From Flavobacterium sp. (GTDB lineage Bacteria > Bacteroidota > Bacteroidia > Flavobacteriales > Flavobacteriaceae): a stretch of 64,000 nucleotides of DNA. The translations under genes and the position numbers were made by a program. The DNA lies in assembly GCA_023251135.1 (NCBI GenBank), contig JAHEZJ010000028.1:1-64000 (forward strand). The letters are read 5' to 3'. A model generated the notes under the pieces. It was not told the DNA's origin. It searched no databases and was given only the letters and a program-made list of their open reading frames with translations. Within the stretch, counting starts at the first letter, position 1. Every line of letters starts with the position of its first letter. Positions 27,367-35,701 of this stretch are shown here, one piece after another.

Positions 27367-29340
27367 ATGAAGAAAATACTTTATCTATTATTCCTGTTTC
27401 TGGCTTTTGCTAAAGTACAGGCACAGATTATAAATCCTGTGAAATGGGTGGCTTCGATCGAGAAAAAATCCGATTCAGACTATCAGCTTTCTTTTAAAGG
27501 AACTATTGAAAAAGACTGGCATGTGTATTCACAATTCACTCCTGAAGATGGTCCCCTTCCGGCCGAATTCCTATTCCATAATAGTAAAAACAATTATGAA
27601 CTCGTTGGAAAAGCAACTGAAAGCGAAACCAAGCGAGAGTTCAATGAAATCTTTGGCGTTGATGAAATCTTCTTTTCCGACAAGGCTGTTTTTACACAAG
27701 TAATCAAACAAATCAATCCTGAAAAAGAAGTAATACAAGTAGAGCTTTCTTATCAGGTTTGCAAAGAAAATTGTATCAGTGAAACGAAATACTTTGAGTT
27801 TAATCTCAAAACGCTTGAAGCAAAAGAAATACAGGCCGCGAATATTACAAACGAAAAAACGGTTAAAACAGCTGCAAATACTACAATAGAAAAGCAACCG
27901 GAATCTGAAAAATCGGATTCCAGTTTATATATGATATTCTTTATTGCGTTCTTATCCGGTTTTGCCGCCTTGCTTACACCTTGCGTATTTCCAATGATTC
28001 CAATGACAGTAAGTTTCTTTACCAAACAAAGTAAAACCAAAGCCAAAGGAATTAAAAATGCCATTATTTACGGCATTTCAATTATCCTGATTTATGTTTT
28101 TCTAGGAACCGTAATTACATTAATTTTTGGTGCCGATGCCCTAAATGCATTATCGACCAACGTATGGTTTAATGTTATCTTTTTTGTGTTATTGGTCGTG
28201 TTTGCCTCGTCATTTTTAGGTGCTTTCGAAATCATGTTACCTAATTCATGGGCCAATAAAGTCGATCGTCAGGCAGATAAAGGAGGAATCATTGGCATTG
28301 TGTTTATGGCACTGGCTTTGGCAATCGTTTCCTTTTCCTGCACAGGACCAATTATTGGAACTTTACTGGTTGAAGCAGCTTCTAAAGGCGGAATCGCACC
28401 CATCGTGGGAATGTTAGGTTTTTCATCTGCTTTAGCCTTACCATTTATGCTGTTTGCCATGTTCCCGGGCTGGTTAAATACGTTGCCAAAATCGGGTGGC
28501 TGGCTTAATACTGTAAAAGTTTTTCTGGGTTTTATCGAATTGGCTTTGGCGTTTAAATTCTTATCCAATGCCGATTTAGTATTACAGCTACATTGGTTTG
28601 AAAGAGAAATTTTCTTAGCCATTTGGATCGCAATATTTGGTACTCTGGCATTTTACTTGTTCGGAAAAATAACCTTGCCACATGATTCGCCTGCATCATC
28701 AATTTCGGTAGGCCGTTTAGGAGTTGGATTAATCGTATTGACATTTACAATTTATCTGATTCCAGGATTGTGGGGTGCTCCTTTAAAACTAATTAGCGGC
28801 TTCCCTCCTCCAATGACGTACAGTGAATCTCCATATGGTGTAGGTGGCTCTAACAAAAATACTGCTTCCTCTGCGAAAGCTTTACCAGACGGAGCGCATA
28901 AAGGTCCGCATGACATCATGGCTTTTACAGATTACGAAAAAGGATTGGCCTACGCCAAAAGTGTAAACAAACCTATTCTTTTGGATTTTACAGGATTTGC
29001 CTGTGTAAATTGCCGAAAAATGGAAGATTATGTATGGTCTGATCCTCGTATTTTGTCCATCTTAAACAATGAAGTCGTTTTAATTTCTTTATATGTGGAT
29101 GACAAAAGAGAATTGCCGCTGGAAGAACAATATGTCTCAAAAGAAACCGGCAAGAAAATAAAATCCATTGGAAATAAATGGAGTGATTTTCAAATTACCC
29201 GTTACAAAGCAAATGCGCAGCCTTACTATATTTTATTAGATACGAATGAGGAAAAGCTGAGCAAACCTACAGCATATACTCCTGAAATCACCGAATACGA
29301 GCAATGGCTGAAATCCGGTATTGCACAGTTTCAAAAGTAA
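27367..29340 (+). CDS. dsbD: DsbD-like thiol:disulfide interchange protein (fused form)
   Basis: 657 residues with three parts: signal peptide and N-terminal periplasmic domain (about 20-150) with a Cys pair in VCKENC; a membrane domain of about eight helices with the redox cysteines in LLTPCVFPM and FSCTGP; and a C-terminal thioredoxin domain with GFACVNCRKME. This is the full electron relay that moves reducing power from cytoplasmic thioredoxin to periplasmic thiol proteins. The natural client here is the TlpA-like protein upstream and, through it, the CxxC metal carriers. Terminator just after. Confidence 0.93.
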   Translation: MKKILYLLFLFLAFAKVQAQIINPVKWVASIEKKSDSDYQLSFKGTIEKDWHVYSQFTPEDGPLPAEFLFHNSKNNYELVGKATESETKREFNEIFGVDEIFFSDKAVFTQVIKQINPEKEVIQVELSYQVCKENCISETKYFEFNLKTLEAKEIQAANITNEKTVKTAANTTIEKQPESEKSDSSLYMIFFIAFLSGFAALLTPCVFPMIPMTVSFFTKQSKTKAKGIKNAIIYGISIILIYVFLGTVITLIFGADALNALSTNVWFNVIFFVLLVVFASSFLGAFEIMLPNSWANKVDRQADKGGIIGIVFMALALAIVSFSCTGPIIGTLLVEAASKGGIAPIVGMLGFSSALALPFMLFAMFPGWLNTLPKSGGWLNTVKVFLGFIELALAFKFLSNADLVLQLHWFEREIFLAIWIAIFGTLAFYLFGKITLPHDSPASSISVGRLGVGLIVLTFTIYLIPGLWGAPLKLISGFPPPMTYSESPYGVGGSNKNTASSAKALPDGAHKGPHDIMAFTDYEKGLAYAKSVNKPILLDFTGFACVNCRKMEDYVWSDPRILSILNNEVVLISLYVDDKRELPLEEQYVSKETGKKIKSIGNKWSDFQITRYKANAQPYYILLDTNEEKLSKPTAYTPEITEYEQWLKSGIAQFQK

Positions 29341-29407
29341 CATTACCATTTTTTTTCATTTGTGCATTTTTAAACGTTGTGCACAATCGTGGTTTGGTTA
29401 AAGCCAC

Positions 29408-29441
29408 AAAAAAGGGAGATATTTAGGTATCTCCTTTTTTT
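29408..29441 (+). terminator. Terminator of the thiol/metal cluster
   Basis: AAAAAAGGGAGATA pairs with TATCTCCTTTTTT across a short loop. The rest of the 346-bp gap 29341-29686 is AT-rich, with no ORF or clear promoter that I can support. Confidence 0.82.
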
Positions 29442-29686
29442 ATTATACCGCATCAAACTCCGAAATCAAAATTTCATTACAATTTCCCTCATGGAGTCGT
29501 AGTGCACGAACACATTTTAAAACGATGGTTTTTAGTAATTTGTATTTCGGTATTAATATTATTTTCGATAATTTAGTCGCTGATAGAGATTGAAAAACTA
29601 ACAGTTCTGATAAATTTCAGGGATTCCTGTTCCTTCTTTTTATCTCTATCAAAAAGACAAATTTTTAACACTTCTAAAAAATAAAT

Positions 29687-30433
29687 ATGGAACAAAGGCA
29701 TATCAGAAATAGACTTTATATTAGCCCGGAAGAACAGGAATTAATAAAAAACACTCCGATATTATTAGGTGGAGCAGGAATCGGAAGTGCTATAGCCGAA
29801 TGTCTATTGCGATTAGGTTTTGAAACCATGACGATAATCGATGGTGATGTTGTCGAATTATCCAATTTAAACCGACAAAATTATACCGAAAATAATATTT
29901 CACAACCCAAAGTAGAGGCGCTTAAAGAAAGATTACTGGCCATCAATAGCCAAGCAAAGATCACGATACATAATTGCTTTTTAACTCCCGAGAATGTTGA
30001 AAATTACATAACCGATCATAAAATTGCGATCAATGCTCTGGATTTTACTTCGGATGTTCCGCTTATCTTCGACTCGATTTGCCAGAAGAAAAACATTCCG
30101 ATTTTGCATCCCTACAACTTGGGATGGGGCGCATTGGTATTAGTCATTTCAGAGGATGAAGGCCTTGAAGTTTTAAGAAAGCCCAATGAAAAATTTAGCG
30201 AAGTCAATGTGGTCGACTATGTTTTAGAATACATGAGATACTGGGAAAACCCACAAAAGTGGCTCGAAGAAATTCTGGATAAATACAAAAAGGAAAACAA
30301 AAATCTGTCTCCTCCCCAACTCCCTATTGCATCGTGGCTCGTAGCAGGAATGTGCACCCAAATTGCATTTGACATTGCCACCAACATCCCCGTAAAAACA
30401 TTCCCGGAGTTTTATTTGACTTCGCTTAAATAA
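29687..30433 (+). CDS. ThiF/MoeB/HesA-family adenylyltransferase (E1-like), orphan
   Basis: 248 residues. Nucleotide-binding loop ILLGGAGIGSAIAECLLRLGF (about 26-46), then IIDGDVVELSNLNRQNYTENNISQPKVEA, the classical ATP/Mg region with the D-x-V-x-x-S-N-L-N-R-Q motif. Conserved second half NALDFTSDVPLIFDSICQKKNIPILHPYNLGWGA. The CxxC zinc pairs of MoeB are absent. E1-like enzymes adenylate the C terminus of a small protein or peptide. No thiS/moaD-like partner or thiamine gene is next to it, so the substrate is unknown. Confidence 0.85.
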   Translation: MEQRHIRNRLYISPEEQELIKNTPILLGGAGIGSAIAECLLRLGFETMTIIDGDVVELSNLNRQNYTENNISQPKVEALKERLLAINSQAKITIHNCFLTPENVENYITDHKIAINALDFTSDVPLIFDSICQKKNIPILHPYNLGWGALVLVISEDEGLEVLRKPNEKFSEVNVVDYVLEYMRYWENPQKWLEEILDKYKKENKNLSPPQLPIASWLVAGMCTQIAFDIATNIPVKTFPEFYLTSLK

Positions 30434-30467
30434 GGAATTTAAAAGAGTTCATATTTGCTACAAAATT

Positions 30468-30504
30468 AAAAAGCTGCATTCAATTATTTTGAAGCAGCTT
30501 TTTT
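30468..30504 (+). terminator. Terminator of the ThiF-like gene
   Basis: AAAAAGCTGC and GCAGCTTTTTT enclose a 17-base region that itself pairs (TTCAA/TTGAA). Confidence 0.85.
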
Positions 30505-30649
30505 CTTATAATTTTATATTTAAATTTTACACTACAGATCTAGTCTTTTTTAGTGACTTCATCTTTTTCTATTTTAGACTAAGACAAAATAATACTTGTT
30601 TAAAGAAAAAACTATCAATTACGATAGTTCGTTTCTTTAAATCAAAAGA

Positions 30650-31522
30650 TTATGGCAAGGATAAATACTCTTTATATTCAACTTTATTGTTGCCGTTCTT
30701 ATAAAAAACATAACGATTTTCACCTCCCTGAAAACCCATTTCTATTTTTAATGTATCCTTCGAAACCCATTTATAATTAACCTCAGCATCTTCTGAACTC
30801 GTTTTGAAATTACTTTGCGGCATTTTTTTTACTAAATATTTTTTCAAATAATCAGGTGACTCATTGTAAAAAATTTCATACGCCATATTAAATGTGCTTT
30901 CATTGCAAACACAAGTTTTATTTAATGGGTCATCATATCTAGAAATCCCGTTGTCATTTTCTTTGCATTTAAAAAGAAGCACTTTATTATTTTTATTCTT
31001 AACAAACTGCATATAATCTCCAGAATACCAAACCAGCAGATTATCTCCATATATATATATTTTATGAAATGGAGGCGAACACTTAGTAATAACGACTCCT
31101 TTAAAGCTATTTAACTTAATTTTGAATAAATCATAGAGTTTTTTTTCTAGATTTTTCATTTCATCTTCTAATGAATGATTGTAGAAATGTCCTTCTATAT
31201 GATACTCTAAATTGTGTATACTATCAATCTCAAAGTAAGCATTGCAAATTTCATCACCTAAAATAAATTCACCATCCAATAATTCAAAATTATTAGTTTC
31301 AAGATTCTCCGAATTTGTATTTGATGATTTTTTCAATTCCCATTTCCCTTGAATATCTGATAATGTTAATGCATTATCATTTTTATCTTTTATCAGAAGG
31401 TATTTATAGTCAATACCTTTACTTTGTTTTGAACCTATATTTTGCTTTTCCTCTTTATGTTGCTTACAACTTATTAGTAAACTAAATGAAACTATTAATA
31501 AAACTTTTACCCCTTTGATCAT
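30650..31522 (-). CDS. Putative lipoprotein, candidate immunity protein for the cell-wall hydrolase
   Basis: 290 residues starting MIKGVKVLLIVSFSLLISCK, a clear lipobox at Cys19. The rest is a soluble domain rich in Asn/Lys/Tyr (ELLDGEFILGDEICNAYFEI, GDNLLVWYSGDYMQFVKN, NRYVFYKNGNNKVEY). No family recognised. It begins 39 bp after the large M23/GH24 hydrolase gene on the same strand and probably shares its mRNA. Toxin followed by lipoprotein is repeated twice more in this island, so an envelope immunity role is a reasonable guess. Confidence 0.65.
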   Translation of the reverse strand: MIKGVKVLLIVSFSLLISCKQHKEEKQNIGSKQSKGIDYKYLLIKDKNDNALTLSDIQGKWELKKSSNTNSENLETNNFELLDGEFILGDEICNAYFEIDSIHNLEYHIEGHFYNHSLEDEMKNLEKKLYDLFKIKLNSFKGVVITKCSPPFHKIYIYGDNLLVWYSGDYMQFVKNKNNKVLLFKCKENDNGISRYDDPLNKTCVCNESTFNMAYEIFYNESPDYLKKYLVKKMPQSNFKTSSEDAEVNYKWVSKDTLKIEMGFQGGENRYVFYKNGNNKVEYKEYLSLP

Positions 31523-31561
31523 TTTTTTTATTTTAAACGAAAATACATTTTTTTTAAAATA

Positions 31562-34500
31562 TTAATGCGTTGAATCATAAATCCCTTTTAAAAACATATC
31601 TCTTTCTTGTTTTCTTCTTTTTTTGTTTTGAGAACCTGTTTCTATTTCATTAACAGCCAAAGAATAATTTTTAGAATTTATATATTCTATTAAATTAGGA
31701 GCTTTAAATCCTTGTCCAATATTGTAAACATAACTTACTAAAGCATCAAATTCATATTGATAAAGTGGTGTCTTTATTTTTCTCCTTACAGCTTTTTCAA
31801 AAATTAAAATATCATTCTCAAATAATTTACTTGCCTCGTTTTCCGAAATTCCATTTTTAAATTTATTTTCAGAAAGACTACCATCACATCGACCTGTATG
31901 AATCAAATGCCCATAGCCAATTGTACAGTTTCCTTCGCTATTATTATCTCCATCCTGATCATACATTTTCTTTTTAAACAATTCCCAATCTTTTATAAAC
32001 TGTTTACCTTTTTCACTTATTTTTAAAGACTTAACATCGATTCGGTTTCCCTTATTTTTTCCAAACGTATTTTTATATCCTTCTAATAAGACATCAATTG
32101 AATCTAATAAATCTTTTCTACGCTGAAAAGGAGAACCGTTAAATTCATCTGTTAGCGGATGATTTATATTTTCTTCTTCAGCAGAAAATATTTCAAAGTG
32201 GAGCATATATATTTTTTCACCACTGATCACACTTTTCCTCAATAATTTACCTGTTTTACCAAGTACTTGCTTTTGTTTGATTTTATCTCCTTTTTTAACT
32301 TTAATACTATTCGGATCTAATTCGCCATATCTGGCTATAAATTTCCTTCCATCTTTCAACTTGTGTAAAACTGTTACTTGATTTGTTCCAGCATAAAAAT
32401 ATCTAGCATCTAACACTTCTCCATCCGCAATAGCAACAACTATGGCTTTAGGTTCTGTATATAAATCTCTTCCAGCGTGTTTTCTTTTTCCATTATCTCT
32501 ATAAGAGTTGAAAGTTGCTTGGTTATATCCATCGGCAGCAGTCCAATTATAGTTTTTGCCCCATTTTGAATCAGTATGATTTGTCGGTTTTTCTAACAAT
32601 GGGAAGATAATTTCTTTCTTTTTCATACTGTCCCCCACAACCATATTCAATCCTTTATAACCTACATGTTTCGTAGAATATCCTTCAATACCTACGTAGT
32701 AACTCATTTTTTCTCCAATCTTTGTTCCTTTACGACGTGTTATTTTAAAAGTTCCGGATGCATTGCCCTCTGAATCTATTTTTACTTTGCTTCTAAAAAT
32801 AGGTTCTTCACCCACTCTATGAGCGGTTAGTACAATTTCTTTTCCGATCATGTTTTGCGTTTTAGCAACAATGGTCACATATTCACCATCATAGCTAAGA
32901 GGAATCTCATCCTGTGCTGTCACCCTTTTACCATCATGTTGAAAATAGACAGCTGTTATTTTTTCACCAATCGCAACATTTAAAACCGCAGTAGTATTAA
33001 CACTGGCATTTTTCTTAAATGGATACAACTTGTCATTTTGTATGCCCATTAATTTGAAGCTAATTTTAGCAGTTTTTCCTTCCAGGTTTCCAAAACGTTT
33101 CTGAAAAGCGGCATCAAACGCTATAATCTTATTTACTTCGCCACTTTCATTTGTTGTCGTATCGTTGTAATAATAAGGTTCTTTGCTGCCGTTTAAGTAA
33201 AAATTAATTCTTACTTTCTGATTTTCATAGCCCGGAATCTTTGCTTTTAAATGATTTACCTCTCCCGAAAAACCGGAAATTTTCTTTTTGTCACCATTGC
33301 TATAGGCCCAATACGCCTCGGTTACTTGAGGACGCTCTACTTGCATTTTGAAAGTAGCTTTCGCATCGACGCCTTTTGCTATGTCGCTAAAGGCTTCTAC
33401 TGTGTAGTGGCCTTCTTTATCGGGCACAGATATCGCAAAAGATTCCCATTTTTGAAGGTACTTCCTTTTTGGAGTATCTTTTTCAGTATACCAAATATCT
33501 CCTGACGTCAAATACGGATTATTATTAGAATCATAAACGATCCATTTTACATCTTGTTTTTCTTCGTCGGTGGCAGGATTGATTTTAAAGGTTTTGGCTT
33601 CCAAGGTAAAAGGCTTAAATGAGCCACCCGATAAAAACAAATTTTTGTTTGACTCTCCCATAATTGGACCAATACCGGTAACTTCATTTTTAATTGCCGA
33701 GATTTCAAACTCCTGCGCCAACGCATATTGGTCCTTACTGATTACTTTGATCTTATAAGTTCCTAAATCAGGCATCACCAGTTTAATACTGCCTGTTGAA
33801 TCTAGTTCTTTTTCTTCTGAAATTGTGGTTCCTTTATTGGCTGTTTTAGCCTCTATTTGATAGTAAAATTGTAATGGATTTAATGTTTTGATCTTAGGAT
33901 ATTTCAAAGCTGTCTTAAATAAAACCTCTTTGGCTGAAGGCCTAACCAATTTTCCTTTAACTATAGAAGGAGGTCTAATTACAATCTCCTGAGCCACTAT
34001 TTTCACTTCTACAAAAGCGAATGACTTCTTGCTTTTCTTATTGTTTGCTCCATGCTCATACCCATAAGCTTCAATTATATAAACACCTTCTGTATCAAAA
34101 TTATAACTAAAGGATGTTCCTTCATCTTCAAAAATAGTTTCTTCGTCTTTTTTTCCTTTTCTCGACTTGTAAACAATCCAGTTAATATCTTCGTTTTTAT
34201 TTCCATTTTGAACGATCAGGGTTTCGTCGAGGAAAAACTCCAAACTTTCTCCTACGATAAAGGAAGAAGCATTGGTGTTTTTTATTTTGACTGCTCCTTT
34301 TTTTACCGCATTTCCACGAAGGTCTTCATTGTTTATTTCTTTCAAAAACACATAAACAGCCTCTTTTCCAATGTCGGCATAAAGTCGATCTGCTCTTAAA
34401 TTAGGATAAATCTTGGTTTTGGTTGTTATTGTAATTGTACCAGGCAAGTCATCTAGTCCCTCTACTTCTCTTAACAATAAAAACAGCTCATTGTATTGTT

Positions 34501-35362
34501 CGAAAAGATTTGCGATATTAGTTGTATCCTTTTTTAATTGTTCTCTGATTATTCCCCAGCGTTCTTTATTTTCTTTGGGAATTTGCCCTTGGAGTATATT
34601 GACATCAATGGCTTTAATCATTTTTTCACGAACTGTTTCCCAATTAAAATTTTGGATTGCTGTTGCTGAATTTGATTGTTTTAGAGCTGCATACATTTCT
34701 GTAAATAAGGCATGATTTGGCTTACCATCAAAATCCTGAACAGATGGTCTTTCATCAAACGCTTTAGAAATATTGGTCCAATATTCTACTGCTGCCCTGT
34801 CCTTTGCAGTATTAGCCTGATTTAATTTCTCTTTAATTGCTGCTTTAACAACTTCTATAGAAGGTTCATTGCTATTCGTTTGAGGCACTGTCAGGGTTTC
34901 TTGGCTCTCTAGTCCTGTATAAGTCTGAGTTGTTATACTGCTACTCCAATTTAGGGCATAGTTTTCTGTTTCCGAAACCGGAGAAGTAGTGTTAGCCGAT
35001 GCGACAGAATTCATTTTCGTTCTGTCAAAAGTATCAGCAACGCCTTCTCCGATTGGAACGCTGGAAGATAATCCCGATTTCTCCTGAACCGAAGAAGTAG
35101 TGCCATCCAATACCTTTTGTTTTCTGCTTTGTTTCGCATTGGTATTGGCAGCGCCTTCTTCGACTGGGGTAACAGAATTGTTTATGACAGCTTTAAGGTC
35201 TTTTTGCTCCTGCCATATTTGTTCTATATCCTTTTGCTGACTCATTTCTTTTGAAACTTTAGCCAGCTCTTTTATCATAACATTAGTTAAATCTTCGGCA
35301 CTTTTTATATCAGCACTGTCTTGTATTAAAACATTGAAATTGTGAATTACATTTTTACTCAT
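31562..35362 (-). CDS. Large cell-wall hydrolase: M23-like domain plus GH24 lysozyme
   Basis: 1266 residues, no signal peptide. A polar N-terminal ~340 residues (coiled-coil-like start, Ser/Thr/Asn-rich linker) is followed by several Ig-like beta repeats (about 360-930). Then an M23 endopeptidase-like domain: H962xxxD966 (HAGRD) and MLHFE at 1053-1057, where the usual first His of HxH is Met. The C terminus is a GH24 phage-type lysozyme: Glu1127 in WELFKKKMYDQDG, then TIGYGHL and FDALVSYVYNIG. It should cut peptidoglycan glycan strands. Too large for a plain endolysin; more likely a cargo or tip effector of the tail particle. Its promoter belongs to the island regulon. Confidence 0.85.
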   Translation of the reverse strand: MSKNVIHNFNVLIQDSADIKSAEDLTNVMIKELAKVSKEMSQQKDIEQIWQEQKDLKAVINNSVTPVEEGAANTNAKQSRKQKVLDGTTSSVQEKSGLSSSVPIGEGVADTFDRTKMNSVASANTTSPVSETENYALNWSSSITTQTYTGLESQETLTVPQTNSNEPSIEVVKAAIKEKLNQANTAKDRAAVEYWTNISKAFDERPSVQDFDGKPNHALFTEMYAALKQSNSATAIQNFNWETVREKMIKAIDVNILQGQIPKENKERWGIIREQLKKDTTNIANLFEQYNELFLLLREVEGLDDLPGTITITTKTKIYPNLRADRLYADIGKEAVYVFLKEINNEDLRGNAVKKGAVKIKNTNASSFIVGESLEFFLDETLIVQNGNKNEDINWIVYKSRKGKKDEETIFEDEGTSFSYNFDTEGVYIIEAYGYEHGANNKKSKKSFAFVEVKIVAQEIVIRPPSIVKGKLVRPSAKEVLFKTALKYPKIKTLNPLQFYYQIEAKTANKGTTISEEKELDSTGSIKLVMPDLGTYKIKVISKDQYALAQEFEISAIKNEVTGIGPIMGESNKNLFLSGGSFKPFTLEAKTFKINPATDEEKQDVKWIVYDSNNNPYLTSGDIWYTEKDTPKRKYLQKWESFAISVPDKEGHYTVEAFSDIAKGVDAKATFKMQVERPQVTEAYWAYSNGDKKKISGFSGEVNHLKAKIPGYENQKVRINFYLNGSKEPYYYNDTTTNESGEVNKIIAFDAAFQKRFGNLEGKTAKISFKLMGIQNDKLYPFKKNASVNTTAVLNVAIGEKITAVYFQHDGKRVTAQDEIPLSYDGEYVTIVAKTQNMIGKEIVLTAHRVGEEPIFRSKVKIDSEGNASGTFKITRRKGTKIGEKMSYYVGIEGYSTKHVGYKGLNMVVGDSMKKKEIIFPLLEKPTNHTDSKWGKNYNWTAADGYNQATFNSYRDNGKRKHAGRDLYTEPKAIVVAIADGEVLDARYFYAGTNQVTVLHKLKDGRKFIARYGELDPNSIKVKKGDKIKQKQVLGKTGKLLRKSVISGEKIYMLHFEIFSAEEENINHPLTDEFNGSPFQRRKDLLDSIDVLLEGYKNTFGKNKGNRIDVKSLKISEKGKQFIKDWELFKKKMYDQDGDNNSEGNCTIGYGHLIHTGRCDGSLSENKFKNGISENEASKLFENDILIFEKAVRRKIKTPLYQYEFDALVSYVYNIGQGFKAPNLIEYINSKNYSLAVNEIETGSQNKKRRKQERDMFLKGIYDSTH

Positions 35363-35383
35363 CGGTAGCTATTTTTCTGAGTG

Positions 35384-35447
35384 TAAAAGTAGTTCCATAG
35401 TTTGTCTTTTAAAAACTTCAAACCACTTGTATTCAATAGTTTCAGCA
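35384..35447 (-). promoter_or_regulatory. Island regulon promoter, minus strand (drives 31562-35362)
   Basis: On the minus strand TGCTGAAACTATTGA (35433-35447, 13 of 15 matches to the island motif), 41-bp gap, then TACTTTTA (35384-35391) as -7 element. The start codon follows 21 bases later. The gap 35363-35701 holds this and the plus-strand promoter and no gene. Confidence 0.72.
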
Positions 35448-35458
35448 AGTTATCATTC

Positions 35459-35523
35459 TACTGAAACTACTGAATAGGGAGCTGTTTTTTTTCTTTTTTT
35501 AGCATTCTTCTGTTCTACTTTTA
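35459..35523 (+). promoter_or_regulatory. Island regulon promoter, plus strand (drives fibre gene 35702)
   Basis: TACTGAAACTACTGA at 35459-35473, 42-bp gap, TACTTTTA -7 at 35516-35523. Back-to-back with the minus-strand copy. Confidence 0.78.
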
Positions 35524-35701
35524 CACCCTCAAAAAGTTAAATAATACTATTTTTTTGTAGACATTCTCAACTTTAAAATTTACTTACAATCCTATTTAAA
35601 CATTATTTAAAAGCATGGCAAAAAGACCTAAAATACCTGACAAGATTTATTTAAAAAACTTCTTCAATAAATCTTACTTACATCATTAAAAAGGAAAAAA
35701 T

